From NCBI GenBank assembly GCA_964471115.1, contig CAYYFE010000013.1:31080-95079 (forward strand): DNA of 64,000 nt. The letters run 5' to 3'. A program made the translations under genes and the position numbers. The notes beneath the pieces were generated by a model. The model was not told the DNA's origin. It saw only the letters and a list, made by a program, of their open reading frames with translations, and made no database searches. This document shows positions 16,931-27,239 of this stretch, piece by piece. Numbering within the stretch: position 1 is the first letter of the stretch; each line of letters starts with the position of its first letter. Source of the stretch: SYFT01 sp964471115. Lineage in GTDB: Bacteria; Acidobacteriota; Vicinamibacteria; Vicinamibacterales; SCN-69-37.

Positions 16931-17964
16931 CAGCGGGTTCCTACTTCGTGTTCACCGCGCTGCGGGCGCAGCATCAGTTCGGCGGCGGCCGACCGCGGCG
17001 TCTTGCGGCCGGCGAAGACCTCGGCCATCTGCGCCGCAATCGGCAGTTCCACGCCGTGTTTCAGGCCCAGCGCCAGCGCGGCTTCCGTCGTGCGCACACC
17101 TTCCGCCACCATCCGCATGCCCGCCAACACGTCGTCGAGCGAACGGCCGCGGCCCAGCTCCACGCCCACATGCCGGTTGCGCGACAACGAACCGGTGCAG
17201 GTCAACACGAGATCGCCCAGCCCGCTCAGGCCGGCGAGGGTTTCGCGCTGGCCACCCATGGCGATCGCCAGACGGGCAATCTCGGCCAGCCCACGGGTGA
17301 TCAACGCCGACATGGCGTTGTGGCCGAGGCCCAGCGATTCGACCACGCCGGAGGCAATCGCGATGATGTTCTTGAGCGCCGCGCCAATCTCCACACCCAC
17401 CACGTCCGCTGACCCATACAGCCGGAACTGCGGCCCGCGAAACTCGCGCTGCACCGCATCGACGGCCACGGGATCCAGCGAGGCGGCCACGAGCGCCGTG
17501 GGCAGCCGCTGCGCGACTTCCGCCGCAAAGCTGGGGCCCGACAGGACGACGACCGGGCACTGCCCCTGCGTCTCCTCGGCAATCACTTCCGACATCCGCC
17601 GCAGCGTGTCGCCTTCGATGCCCTTGGTGGCGCTGACCAGGACCGTCCCCGGTGCGATCTGCGGCGCCGCCTGCCGCATGACCGCGCGCAGGCCATGCGA
17701 GGGGACGGCAACGATGACGAAGCGCGCCTCGGACAACGCCGAAGCCAACGAGGCCGTGGGCCGCACCGGCGCGGGAAACGTGACATCGGGCAGGTACGTG
17801 GGGTTGGCGCGACGGTCGGACATGGCCGCCATCAACGTGGCATCTCGTCCCCACAACGACACCTGATGCCCGACGCTGCCCAGATGAATCGCCAGAGCCG
17901 TGCCCCAGCTGCCTGCGCCCAGCACCGCGGCGCGGCTGGCGTCGTGCGACGTGACGTCCGACAT
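16930..17964 (-). CDS. gpsA: Glycerol-3-phosphate dehydrogenase [NAD(P)+]
   Basis: GpsA reduces dihydroxyacetone phosphate to glycerol-3-phosphate for phospholipid synthesis. The 344-residue protein has the nucleotide-binding AVLGAGSWGTALAIHLG, the catalytic-region SATKGIEGDTLRRMSEV and LSGPSFAAEVAQ, VGVEIGAALKNIIAIASG, and GLSGLGDLVLTCTG near the substrate site. It abuts cinA and ftsY with one-base contacts. Confidence 0.96.
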   Translation of the reverse strand: MSDVTSHDASRAAVLGAGSWGTALAIHLGSVGHQVSLWGRDATLMAAMSDRRANPTYLPDVTFPAPVRPTASLASALSEARFVIVAVPSHGLRAVMRQAAPQIAPGTVLVSATKGIEGDTLRRMSEVIAEETQGQCPVVVLSGPSFAAEVAQRLPTALVAASLDPVAVDAVQREFRGPQFRLYGSADVVGVEIGAALKNIIAIASGVVESLGLGHNAMSALITRGLAEIARLAIAMGGQRETLAGLSGLGDLVLTCTGSLSRNRHVGVELGRGRSLDDVLAGMRMVAEGVRTTEAALALGLKHGVELPIAAQMAEVFAGRKTPRSAAAELMLRPQRGEHEVGTR

Positions 17965-19241
17965 TACTGGTTCATTATGACCCGGCGCACCAGGTCGAGC
18001 GCCGATTGCACGGAGAGCTGACGGACCATCGCGCGGTCACCGGGGAGCCGCAACGTCCGCACGTGGGAGGCGGCGCCGGGACCGGCCACCGCAATCACCA
18101 CCGTCCCCACGGGTTTGGCGTCGGTGCCGCCGGACGGGCCGGCGATGCCGGTCACCCCCACACCCACGTCCGCGCCGAGACGGGTGCGCACGCCTTCGGC
18201 CATCCCGAGCGCGACCGGTTCGCTGACCGCGCCGTGGTCGCGCAAGACCTGCGCGTCGACCCCCAGCTGCTCCACCTTGACGCGGTTGTCGTACGCCACC
18301 ACCCCGCCCACGACCCACGCCGAACTGCCCGGCACCGCGGTCAGCCGGCCCAACACCAGGCCGCCGGTGCATGACTCGGCAGCCGCGATGGTCAGGCGCC
18401 GCTGCGCCAGCTGCTCGCCCACGACCTGTTCGAGGTCGCGGCCGTCCACGCTGAACACGGGCGGTCCGATGGCCGCGACGAGCGCCGCCACGCCGCGATC
18501 GAGCACCGCGTCGATGGCCGCCGGATCCTGCCCCTGTGCGGACAGATGCAGTTCCACCCGACCCGGCGAGGCCAGAATCGAGGTCTCGATGGGCGGCGAC
18601 CAGTCACGAAACTGCCGGTACACCGGCGCCGCCACTTCGTCGACGTGCGACTCGCCGCGTCCGGCAATCTTCAGCACACGGCGGCCCATCACACGGCCCG
18701 CAGCGCGCGCCGACAGCCGCGGCGCGACGTGGGTCTCCCACATCGGCGTGAGCTCGCGAGGCGGTCCCGGCAACGCCACGATCACGCGCGAGCCGATCGG
18801 AAGGTACAACCCCGGCGCGGTGCCGTGCGGATTGTCGAGCGGCTCGGCGCCTTCGGGCACCAGGGCCTGCCGGCGGTTGATGTCGGGCATCACCATGCCG
18901 CGTGAGGCGAACCGCCGCGCGATGGCCTCGATGATCGCGGGCACTTCCCGCAGCGTGGCGCCGGTGGCCGCCGCAATGGCGTCACGCGTCAGGTCATCGT
19001 CGGTCGGCCCGAGTCCGCCGGTGGTGACGACCAGGTCCGCGCGCGAGATCGCCAGACGCAGCGCGGCTTCAAGCGCCGCCGGGCGATCGGCGACGATGCT
19101 CTTGCCGATGACGTCGATGCCGATGTCGTTGAGCCGCCGGGTGAGCAGGAGCGAGTTGGTATCGGTGCGAAACGGCGTCAGCAGTTCACTGCCGATGGCC
19201 AGGATTTCCGCGGTGCGAATCGGTGTCAGAGGCCCGGCCAC
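17964..19241 (-). CDS. cinA: CinA-type damage-inducible / nicotinamide-nucleotide amidase family protein
   Basis: A two-domain protein. The N-terminal MoaB-like domain shows AEILAIGSELL, VVTTGGLGPTDDDLTRDAI and ALPGPPRELTPMW. The C-terminal CinA domain shows AAAESCTGGLVLGRLTAVPGSS and GVTGIAGPSGGTDAKPVGTV, typical of NMN deamidases that recycle pyridine nucleotides. Three consecutive GTG codons at 19239-19247 overlap the end of pgpA. I picked the last, which gives a VAGPLTPIRTAEIL N-terminus. A TTG at 19271 is also possible. Confidence 0.92.
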   Translation of the reverse strand: MAGPLTPIRTAEILAIGSELLTPFRTDTNSLLLTRRLNDIGIDVIGKSIVADRPAALEAALRLAISRADLVVTTGGLGPTDDDLTRDAIAAATGATLREVPAIIEAIARRFASRGMVMPDINRRQALVPEGAEPLDNPHGTAPGLYLPIGSRVIVALPGPPRELTPMWETHVAPRLSARAAGRVMGRRVLKIAGRGESHVDEVAAPVYRQFRDWSPPIETSILASPGRVELHLSAQGQDPAAIDAVLDRGVAALVAAIGPPVFSVDGRDLEQVVGEQLAQRRLTIAAAESCTGGLVLGRLTAVPGSSAWVVGGVVAYDNRVKVEQLGVDAQVLRDHGAVSEPVALGMAEGVRTRLGADVGVGVTGIAGPSGGTDAKPVGTVVIAVAGPGAASHVRTLRLPGDRAMVRQLSVQSALDLVRRVIMNQ

Positions 19242-19681
19242 CACCACAGGATACCGGTGACGACCAGCCAACCGTACACCCCGGCCATCAGGTCATCGGC
19301 CATGATGCCGAGACCGCCGTGCAGCGCTTCGAGCTGGCGCGCCGGCGGCGGTTTGATGATGTCCAGAATCCGGAAGACGAAAAACCCGATGATGGCGCCG
19401 GTCAGGCCCGCGCCGGTCAGGAACAACGTGACCAGCTGGCCGGCCACTTCGTCGATGACGACCGGCCCGGGATCATCCCGGCCGAGCGCGCGTGCCGTGA
19501 CGTCGGCCGCCCAGATGCCCACAACCACGACTGCCGCCAGCAGCGCCGCCTGCGCGGGGCCGGACCAATGCCGGGTCAGCAGGTAGATGCCGATGCCGAC
19601 TGCGGAGCCGGCCGTACCCGGCGCAATCGGAAACCAGCCCGCGCCGCCCGCGGTGGCCAGCAGCGACGCGAGGCGGTTCAC
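19226..19681 (-). CDS. pgpA: Phosphatidylglycerophosphatase A
   Basis: A 151-residue membrane phosphatase that forms phosphatidylglycerol. The GTG start at 19681 overlaps the upstream stop in a GTGA arrangement. The family signature is visible as GWFPIAPGTAGSAVGIGIY, DDPGPVVIDEVAGQLVTLFL and FFVFRILDIIKPPPARQLE, ending with GGLGIMADDLMAGVYGWL. Three to four hydrophobic helices are apparent. Its neighbour gpsA acts earlier in phospholipid synthesis. Confidence 0.93.
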   Translation of the reverse strand: MNRLASLLATAGGAGWFPIAPGTAGSAVGIGIYLLTRHWSGPAQAALLAAVVVVGIWAADVTARALGRDDPGPVVIDEVAGQLVTLFLTGAGLTGAIIGFFVFRILDIIKPPPARQLEALHGGLGIMADDLMAGVYGWLVVTGILWWWPGL

Positions 19682-20646
19682 ACACGCACCACGCGCGTGT
19701 GCGCCACCCGATCGTGCAGCGCGAGACCGGGCTGCGCCACGGCCGTCACGAGCCCCGCGCCCAGCGGCAGCAGGGACACGGCGCGCACCATCGACTGCCG
19801 CGGCGACGGACGTTCGAGACCCGCGTCGGACACCACCCGCAGCCCCGTCAGCATCTTGCCGATGGTCTGGCCCCCGGCGGCGGTGAACAGCCACTCGTAC
19901 CCCAGGGCAATCAGCGCGAGGAAGGCCAGCATCGGCACCACGGGCAGGACGGTCACCTGCGCGAACGACAACTCGGCCATCCGAAGCGTGAAGGCCACGA
20001 CGGCAGTGGCGATGCCCGCCAGCACCGCGACGTCAATCGCCGCGGCGGCCAGACGGGCGCCAAATGGCGCCACCGCGTCAGCGGCCAGAACCGTGGCCGC
20101 CGGGGCCGGCGTTTCTTCGTCGAAGGCGTGCAGCGGCGCCTCCGCCCACATGGGCGACGGCGGTACGGGAGTGGCGGCCGGTTCGTCCACGGCGGCCAGC
20201 AGATCCGGCTCGGGCGCGTACTTTGCCCGCAGCTTGACGGGATCGGGCGTGGGCCGCCGCACCGACAACGGCGCCCGCGGCCGCGCCGGCACCTTGACCA
20301 GCGGCACCAGTTCCTCGTCGCCCTCGTCGTCGTCCGCGTCTTTCATGTCTTTCATGAAGAGCGGCAAGTCCGTCGTGACCGGAGCCATCACGGGCGCCTT
20401 GGCCACGGCCGGCGGCGTCAGCGTCGCGACGGCCGCGCCCCCGCGGTCGGCGCGTCCGAGGCTGCCCAGCGAGTGAATCGGCCCACGGTCGAGTTCCAGA
20501 TCCGCCACATGGTCGACCGGCGCCGCCGCGTCGAACGGCGCGTCGTCGAGCGGCAGGGTCAATTCGTCGATGGACAGGTCGTGGCCGCAGTTGCGGCACC
20601 GGGGTTCCGGCTCAAAACTCAGGTAATGGCACTTCGTGCATCTCAT
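19678..20646 (-). CDS. RDD-family membrane protein with N-terminal zinc ribbon
   Basis: A 322-residue protein. It begins with a zinc-ribbon (MRCTKCHYLSFEPEPRCRNCGHD; four cysteines in two CxxC pairs), then has about 150 residues of acidic, Pro/Ala-rich, probably disordered linker. The last 130 residues are an RDD domain: FGARLAAAAIDVAVLAGIAT, GYEWLFTAAGGQTIGKMLTG and PLGAGLVTAV, with three hydrophobic helices. RDD proteins are suspected transporters or ion exchangers. The ribbon could sense metal or recruit a partner. Function unknown. Confidence 0.8.
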   Translation of the reverse strand: MRCTKCHYLSFEPEPRCRNCGHDLSIDELTLPLDDAPFDAAAPVDHVADLELDRGPIHSLGSLGRADRGGAAVATLTPPAVAKAPVMAPVTTDLPLFMKDMKDADDDEGDEELVPLVKVPARPRAPLSVRRPTPDPVKLRAKYAPEPDLLAAVDEPAATPVPPSPMWAEAPLHAFDEETPAPAATVLAADAVAPFGARLAAAAIDVAVLAGIATAVVAFTLRMAELSFAQVTVLPVVPMLAFLALIALGYEWLFTAAGGQTIGKMLTGLRVVSDAGLERPSPRQSMVRAVSLLPLGAGLVTAVAQPGLALHDRVAHTRVVRV

Positions 20647-21443
20647 CGCGCCCCCTGTCGTGCCCGGTCGTCCGCAGACGCCAGCAATACTCGTTGAATC
20701 TCCACCCGCAACCTATCGGCCTCTGACCTCACGGTCTGTTCAGGTCCGACCCGATCGAGGGCCCCCAGCGCTTCGGCCAGCCGGCCGCGCGTATACAGCG
20801 CCTGCGCGCGGGCCAGCGCCACCTCTCCCACCGACAACACGGGCACGGTGACCGGCGCTACGGACGTCAGCGGCGCGCCGGCCGGTGCGCCCCAGCCCAG
20901 CCGGGCCCGCACCCCCTGGCTGGTGGCGGCGATCGCCAGCGCCAGCAACAGAGCCGCACCGGCCACCACGCGGGTACGGACGCGATAGTTGGCCCACTGC
21001 CAGGCGGGCTGCCACCAGGGTTGATGAGGCGCCGGGACGGCGTGGATCCGGACGCCGCCGGCCGCGACCCGTTCGAGCCGTTCGAGGCGGAGCCGCAGCG
21101 CGGCAGTGCGCTCGTCTTCGCCGATCGCCTCCACGGCGCCGGTCAGCGCGACGCGGGCTTCGCCCGCCCGGCCATCGTCGAGCAGACGGGCCACGGTCTG
21201 CAACGACTCCTCCGCGCGCCGCTGCCGCTCGGCCAGCGCGCCGCGGGCGCGTTCGATGTAGGCCCGGGCGCTGCCGTGATGCCGATCGAGGAACAACACC
21301 CGCGTCCAGAGGTGAATGGCGTATTCGAACCGGCCCGCGAAGTAATGATCGAGCCCCTCGTTGAGCAGACTCTCGATGCGCGGGTCTCCCGACGCGGCGG
21401 CCCGCGTTCCAGTCACGGCGTCAGGGCGTGAGGACTCGGTCAT
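20643..21443 (-). CDS. Single-pass membrane protein with TPR-like helices
   Basis: A 266-residue protein. Residues 20-130 are helical and TPR-like (LLNEGLDHYFAGRFEYAIHL, then WTRVLFLDRHHGSARAYIER). One membrane helix lies near 152-175 (VVAGAALLLALAIAATS). After it is a second helical hairpin (VGEVALARAQALYTRGRLAE, then ALGALDRVGP). The tetratricopeptide-like pattern suggests a scaffold role. Its stop overlaps the start of the RDD gene by 4 bp, so the two probably work together. No specific family recognised. Confidence 0.7.
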   Translation of the reverse strand: MTESSRPDAVTGTRAAASGDPRIESLLNEGLDHYFAGRFEYAIHLWTRVLFLDRHHGSARAYIERARGALAERQRRAEESLQTVARLLDDGRAGEARVALTGAVEAIGEDERTAALRLRLERLERVAAGGVRIHAVPAPHQPWWQPAWQWANYRVRTRVVAGAALLLALAIAATSQGVRARLGWGAPAGAPLTSVAPVTVPVLSVGEVALARAQALYTRGRLAEALGALDRVGPEQTVRSEADRLRVEIQRVLLASADDRARQGAR

Positions 21444-21538
21444 CGTACGGCGCGGAGTATAACGAGGCGTCGATCAAAGTACAAGCGTAATCTGCCCACC
21501 AGCCCACGAACCCACGAACCCACTAAAATGTCTGGACC

Positions 21539-22429
21539 ATGTCCGTGATTGAGTGCATTCCCAACATCAGCGAAGGCCGGCGCCAGGACGTACTGGACCG
21601 GTGCGGCGAGGCCATTCGCGGGGCGGGCGCCAAGTTGCTCGACGTCAAGCCGGACGCGGTGCATCACCGCACCGTCTTCAGTTACGCCGGCGCGCCGGAG
21701 GCGGTGAAGGCGGCGACGCTGGCGCTGTTCGACGTGGCGCTGGCGCAGATCGACTTGCGGCAACACCAGGGTGAACACCCGCGCCTTGGCGCGGTCGACG
21801 TCGTGCCGTTCGTGCCGATCGAAGGCGCGACGATGGCCGACTGTGTCGCAATGGCGCGCGAGGTGGGTGCGGCGGTCGCCGAGCGGCACCAGCTGCCCAT
21901 CTATCTCTACGAGGAGGCCGCCTCGACGCCGGCGCGCCGGAACCTGGAGGACATCCGCCGCGGCGAGTTCGAAGGGCTGGCCGCGAAGATGGCCAAGGCC
22001 GAGTGGGCGCCGGACTTCGGCCCCGCGGCCCCGCACGCGTCGGCGGGCGCGTCGGTGGTGGGCGCGCGGATGCCGCTCATCGCCTACAACATCAACCTGG
22101 CCACCAACCGGCTCGACGTGGCGAAAAAGATTGCGACCGCGGTCCGCCACAGTTCCGGGGGGTTCCGGTACGTCAAGGCGATGGGCCTGGCGCTGGAAGA
22201 CCGCGGCATCGTGCAGGTCTCGATGAACCTGACCAACTACGAAAAGACGCCGCTCTTCCGCGTCTTTGAACTGGTCACGCGCGAGGCGGCGCGTTACGGC
22301 GTCCAGGTCCTCGAAAGTGAAATCGTCGGCCTGGTCCCTTCGGCCGCGCTCACCCAGTCCGCCGCGTGGTACCTGCAGGTGGAAGGATTCTCAGAGGGCC
22401 AGGTGCTCGAGAACGCGCTGCGCAAGTAG
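21539..22429 (+). CDS. ftcD: Glutamate formimidoyltransferase
   Basis: This enzyme moves the formimino group of formiminoglutamate (histidine degradation) to tetrahydrofolate. The 296-residue protein starts with IECIPNISEGRRQDVLDRC and contains HHRTVFSYAGAPEAVKAA, HQGEHPRLGAVDVVPFVPI and LYEEAASTPARRNLEDIRRG. It is the transferase domain only; the cyclodeaminase half found in bifunctional FTCD is absent. It is a solitary plus-strand gene, and its TAG stop is the first codon of a decamer repeat array. Confidence 0.94.
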   Translation: MSVIECIPNISEGRRQDVLDRCGEAIRGAGAKLLDVKPDAVHHRTVFSYAGAPEAVKAATLALFDVALAQIDLRQHQGEHPRLGAVDVVPFVPIEGATMADCVAMAREVGAAVAERHQLPIYLYEEAASTPARRNLEDIRRGEFEGLAAKMAKAEWAPDFGPAAPHASAGASVVGARMPLIAYNINLATNRLDVAKKIATAVRHSSGGFRYVKAMGLALEDRGIVQVSMNLTNYEKTPLFRVFELVTREAARYGVQVLESEIVGLVPSAALTQSAAWYLQVEGFSEGQVLENALRK

Positions 22430-22554
22430 CGGCGAGTGGCGGCGAGTAGCGGCAAGTGGCGGCGAGTGGCGGCGAGTGGCGGCGAGTGGCCTCGCCATCT
22501 CGCCACCTCGCCATCTCGCCACCCTAATCTCGCCACCTCGTCATCTCGCCACCT
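22427..22554. repeat. Decamer array followed by an octamer array
   Basis: From the ftcD stop codon, six 10-bp units (TGGCGGCGAG and variants) run to 22486, with a partial unit to 22490. From 22491 the unit changes to 8 bp (CTCGCCAT alternating with CTCGCCAC, with one CCTAAT interruption). Together they fill the whole gap to the stop codon of the converging sigma54 regulator gene. Confidence 0.92.
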
Positions 22555-22555
22555 G

Positions 22556-23923
<1,368 letters not shown>

Positions 23924-23929
23924 GGTCGC

Positions 23930-26233
23930 TTACTCGGCCGGCAGACTCACGGTCACCATCGTCCCGGCCGGCGCCGCATCGGTCACCTCAATCGTCCCGC
24001 CGTGTTCGGTGATGATCCGCTGCACGATGGCCAGGCCGAGGCCGCTGCCCCGGCCCTTGGTCGAATAGTACGGCAGGAACAACTTGTCGCGATCGGCCGC
24101 CGGCACGCCGGGCCCGTTGTCGACGACCGTCAGCCGCACCGTGGTGCCCGCGGGGTCGGGCGCGGTGCCGACGCAGATGGTCGGCGGCGCGCCATCGGGC
24201 CGCGCCGGCGCCGACGGCCCGCCCAGCGCGTCCATGGCGTTGTCCACCAGGTTGATGATGACCTGCCGGATCTGCTCCACGTCCACGCGCACCAGCGGCA
24301 GCCCCTCGGCGACGGCCGAGGTCAACTGCAGCGCGCCGGGCTGCAGCATCCCGCGGTACAACGCCAGCGTGTCGGCGACGATGGCGTTCAGATCCGTCAC
24401 GGTCATGCGCGGACCGCGCAGACGCGCGAACTGCGCGAACTCGTCGACCAGCCCCTTGAGCGCGTCGACCTCGGTGATGATGGCGCCGGTGCACTCGTCG
24501 ACCAGCGCCCGGGCGTTGGGCGGCGCCTGCGCGAAGTTGCGGCGCAGCCGTTCGGCCGACAGCTGAATGGGCGTCAGCGGATTCTTGATTTCGTGCGCGA
24601 GCCGCCGCGCCACGTCACGCCACGCCGCCACGCGCTGCGTCCGGATGAGCGGCGTCACGTCGTCGAGCACCAGCACGGCGCCTTCGGCCGTGCCGTCGGC
24701 GCCGACCAGCGCGGTGGCGGCCGCGGCCAGATGCACCTCGCCGTCCGGCCGGGCCAGGGTGATCTCGTCGAGCGCGCCCGAGGCCGCGCCGCGTCCGAAC
24801 AGCGGCGTCAGCGCCCGCAGGTCTTCACGTCCGAACACGGCCGTCGCCGGCTGGCCCACCACCGAGCCGTCGAGCCCCAGCAGCCGCATGGCCGCGCCGT
24901 TGATCGTCGTGATGCGGCCGCCGGCGTCCAGCGACACGACGCCGGTGGCGATGCGTTCGAGCACCGTCTCGATGTACCGGCGGCGCGCGTCGAGCTCCAC
25001 GTTTTTGTCGGCCAGCGCGCGGCGCGACTGCTCCAGCCGCTCCTGGCTGGTGCCCAGCTCGGCGGCCATCGTGTTGAACGACTCGACCAGCGATCCCAGT
25101 TCGTCGCTGGTCTCGGCCCGCAGCCGCAGATCGAGCTGGCCGGCGCCAATCGCGCGCGCGCCCTCGGCCAGCATCTGCACCGGCCGGGTGATGCGCTTCG
25201 CGATGTAGAACCCCAGCCACGTGGCCGACAGCAGGATGAGCAGCGCGATCATCAGGAACACGCCGACCGACAAACCCTGCAGCGGCCCGCTCAGCACCCG
25301 CATCTGGCGCCACTGTTCGTACGCCGCGGTCGCGCGGCGGGCGTCGGCCGTGACTTCCTCGGGCACGACGAGTGAGGCGACCACCACGCCCACCACCACG
25401 CCTTCCGGGTTGCGCACCGGGGCGCCGGCGCGCACCAGCGCGCCGCCGCTCGGCACCGCGTCCTCGGTGGACTGCGCCGCGCCGGTGGCCGCCACGCGCG
25501 CGGCCAGCCGGTCGGCCGAGGCGCGCACGGCATCGGGCGGCGGCGCGCCCACCTGCTGTCCCACGAGGAACACGGCGTCGCGTTCCCCCGTGGGCATCGG
25601 AATGGTCTGGTAGATCTCGATGAGCCCGTCGCGCATCGTCGCCAGTTCGCCGCGGATGAGCGTGGAGACCTGCGCCACGTCACCGGCCTCGAGCGACGCC
25701 GCGGGCACGATGACCGAGAGCCGGTCCGCGCGCACGACCGCGGCGTCCTGCCGCTCACGGTAATAGAGACTCGCCATGCGCGCCGCCGCGCTCAGCGCCT
25801 CGTCCACGGGCACGCTGAACCAGCGGTCGGCGCTCGTGCGCAGGAATTCGTTGCCGGTCACCAGCACGAGCGAGGTCGGCACGATCGTCAGGCCGATCAT
25901 GGCCAGCACGAGTTTGGTGCGGAATCGCGCGAACGGCGTGCCGTCCTTGCGCTCCACCAGCAGTTTGATGATGTTGCGCGCCAGCACGAAGACCAGCGCC
26001 AGCAGGATGAACAGGCACACGGCCGCCAGCGCGTAAAACACCACCTCGCTGACCAGGGCCTGTTCCAGCCGGGCCACCCGCCCCGGCACCCAGAACACCA
26101 TTGTGAGGATGGCGAGCAGCAGCACCACCGCCAGCAGCAGAACCCGCGGATTGTCGAGCGTGCGCCGGCGCGACCGGCCCGGCGGCGGCGCGGCGGGCGG
26201 CGCAGGCGGCGGCGCGGGCGTGTCGAACAACAT
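23930..26233 (-). CDS. NtrY-like sensor histidine kinase
   Basis: A 767-residue membrane kinase. Three hydrophobic segments occupy the N-terminal 125 residues, after a Pro-rich cytoplasmic start. An extracytoplasmic sensor stretch leads to another helix near 320-340, then a HAMP domain (PVQMLAEGARAIGAGQLDLR), a PAS domain (ATGVVSLDAGGRITTINGAA), a HisKA box (RRLAHEIKNPLTPIQLSAER; phosphoacceptor His near 545) and an ATPase domain with NLVDNAMDALGG, VVDNGPGVP and KGRGSGLGLAIV. It is the cognate partner of the adjacent regulator. The gene overlaps the DUF4390 gene by one base. Confidence 0.93.
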   Translation of the reverse strand: MLFDTPAPPPAPPAAPPPGRSRRRTLDNPRVLLLAVVLLLAILTMVFWVPGRVARLEQALVSEVVFYALAAVCLFILLALVFVLARNIIKLLVERKDGTPFARFRTKLVLAMIGLTIVPTSLVLVTGNEFLRTSADRWFSVPVDEALSAAARMASLYYRERQDAAVVRADRLSVIVPAASLEAGDVAQVSTLIRGELATMRDGLIEIYQTIPMPTGERDAVFLVGQQVGAPPPDAVRASADRLAARVAATGAAQSTEDAVPSGGALVRAGAPVRNPEGVVVGVVVASLVVPEEVTADARRATAAYEQWRQMRVLSGPLQGLSVGVFLMIALLILLSATWLGFYIAKRITRPVQMLAEGARAIGAGQLDLRLRAETSDELGSLVESFNTMAAELGTSQERLEQSRRALADKNVELDARRRYIETVLERIATGVVSLDAGGRITTINGAAMRLLGLDGSVVGQPATAVFGREDLRALTPLFGRGAASGALDEITLARPDGEVHLAAAATALVGADGTAEGAVLVLDDVTPLIRTQRVAAWRDVARRLAHEIKNPLTPIQLSAERLRRNFAQAPPNARALVDECTGAIITEVDALKGLVDEFAQFARLRGPRMTVTDLNAIVADTLALYRGMLQPGALQLTSAVAEGLPLVRVDVEQIRQVIINLVDNAMDALGGPSAPARPDGAPPTICVGTAPDPAGTTVRLTVVDNGPGVPAADRDKLFLPYYSTKGRGSGLGLAIVQRIITEHGGTIEVTDAAPAGTMVTVSLPAE

Positions 26234-26790
26234 CAGCGTCCCGCGGGGACTTCGGCGCGGCCGCTCACTTCATCGCGTCCAAACGGCCAGAGGGAGAACC
26301 CGCGCGGCAGGTCGTCGCGGCCGCGCACGCGAATGTAATAGTCGCCGCGTTCGGACATCACCGTGAGCTTGTCGAGCGGCACCCGCTCGAACTCGGTCGC
26401 CCACCCGCGCATCTCCTCGGGCTTCTGGGTCTGTTGCGACCACCAGACGGCGCCGTCCCGCACCTTGGAAACCTGGTACGCGCCGGTCAACGTGTCGAAC
26501 TTCACGGTGGCGGCCACGCTGGCCGACGCCACCGTCTTGTCGAACCACAACGTGGAGGACCGCCGCAGTTCCACCACGAAGTTCAGCGTGACGATGATGC
26601 CGCTGCGGACCGCTTCGTGCACCTCATCGGAGAAGACCGTGGGGGCCGAGAAGGTGGCCCACAACCGGTCGTCGGCCAGCACCGGCGTGATGCGCAGCGC
26701 CGGCGGGGCCTGCGCCGTCAGGACGACCGTGGTGGCCGCCACGACCATCCACGCCAGCAGCGGCGCCCGCAGACGGACCGGACGCATCAT
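26233..26790 (-). CDS. DUF4390 exported protein
   Basis: A 185-residue protein with a signal peptide (LLAWMVVAATTVVLTAQAPP) and a beta-rich body. The phrases SGIIVTLNFVVELRRSSTLWF and YYIRVRGRDDLPRGFSLWPF match the DUF4390 family, which is commonly encoded next to NtrY-type kinases. A periplasmic role as accessory to the kinase is plausible but unproven. It overlaps nrdR upstream by 4 bp and the kinase downstream by one base. Confidence 0.8.
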   Translation of the reverse strand: MMRPVRLRAPLLAWMVVAATTVVLTAQAPPALRITPVLADDRLWATFSAPTVFSDEVHEAVRSGIIVTLNFVVELRRSSTLWFDKTVASASVAATVKFDTLTGAYQVSKVRDGAVWWSQQTQKPEEMRGWATEFERVPLDKLTVMSERGDYYIRVRGRDDLPRGFSLWPFGRDEVSGRAEVPAGR

Positions 26791-27239
26791 GCCTTGAACA
26801 ACTCGTTGAGTTCGTTCTTGAACTCATCGATGTCCCGGAAGTTGCGGTACACCGACGCAAACCGCACGTACGCGACCTTGTCGAGGTGGCGCAGCGCGCG
26901 CATCACGTGGGCGCCGATTTCCTCGGTGGAGATTTCGCGCTCGGGTTTCTCCTGCAGCGTGGCCTCCAGATCGTCGGCAATCTGATCGAGCGCCGAGACG
27001 CGCACCGGCCGCTTCTCACACGCCTTGAGCAGGCCGGCCACCAGCTTCTGCCGCTCGAACCGTTCGCGCCGGCCGTCCTTCTTGACGACCATGTACGGAA
27101 TCTCGTCGATGCGCTCGTAGCTGGTGAACCGTCGTCCGCACCCCAGACACTCGCGCCGGCGGCGGATGACGTCGCCCTCCTTGCTTTCGCGCGAGTCCAC
27201 GACCTTGTCGCCCAGATGGGCGCAATACGGGCATTTCAC
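26787..27239 (-). CDS. nrdR: Transcriptional repressor NrdR
   Basis: NrdR represses ribonucleotide reductase genes according to ATP/dATP level. The 150-residue protein has a zinc ribbon with Cys3, Cys6, Cys31 and Cys34 (MKCPYCAHLG and ECLGCGRRFTSYERI). The ATP-cone follows (VVKKDGRRERFERQKLVAGL), then EISTEEIGAHVMRALRHLDK and YVRFASVYRNFRDIDEF. Length is standard. Confidence 0.96.
   Translation of the reverse strand: MKCPYCAHLGDKVVDSRESKEGDVIRRRRECLGCGRRFTSYERIDEIPYMVVKKDGRRERFERQKLVAGLLKACEKRPVRVSALDQIADDLEATLQEKPEREISTEEIGAHVMRALRHLDKVAYVRFASVYRNFRDIDEFKNELNELFKA

Noticed and set aside
15893..17866. A 657-codon plus-strand frame opposite ftsY and gpsA
   Set aside because: Both opposite genes are certain and keep all catalytic motifs; the frame has no recognisable domain.
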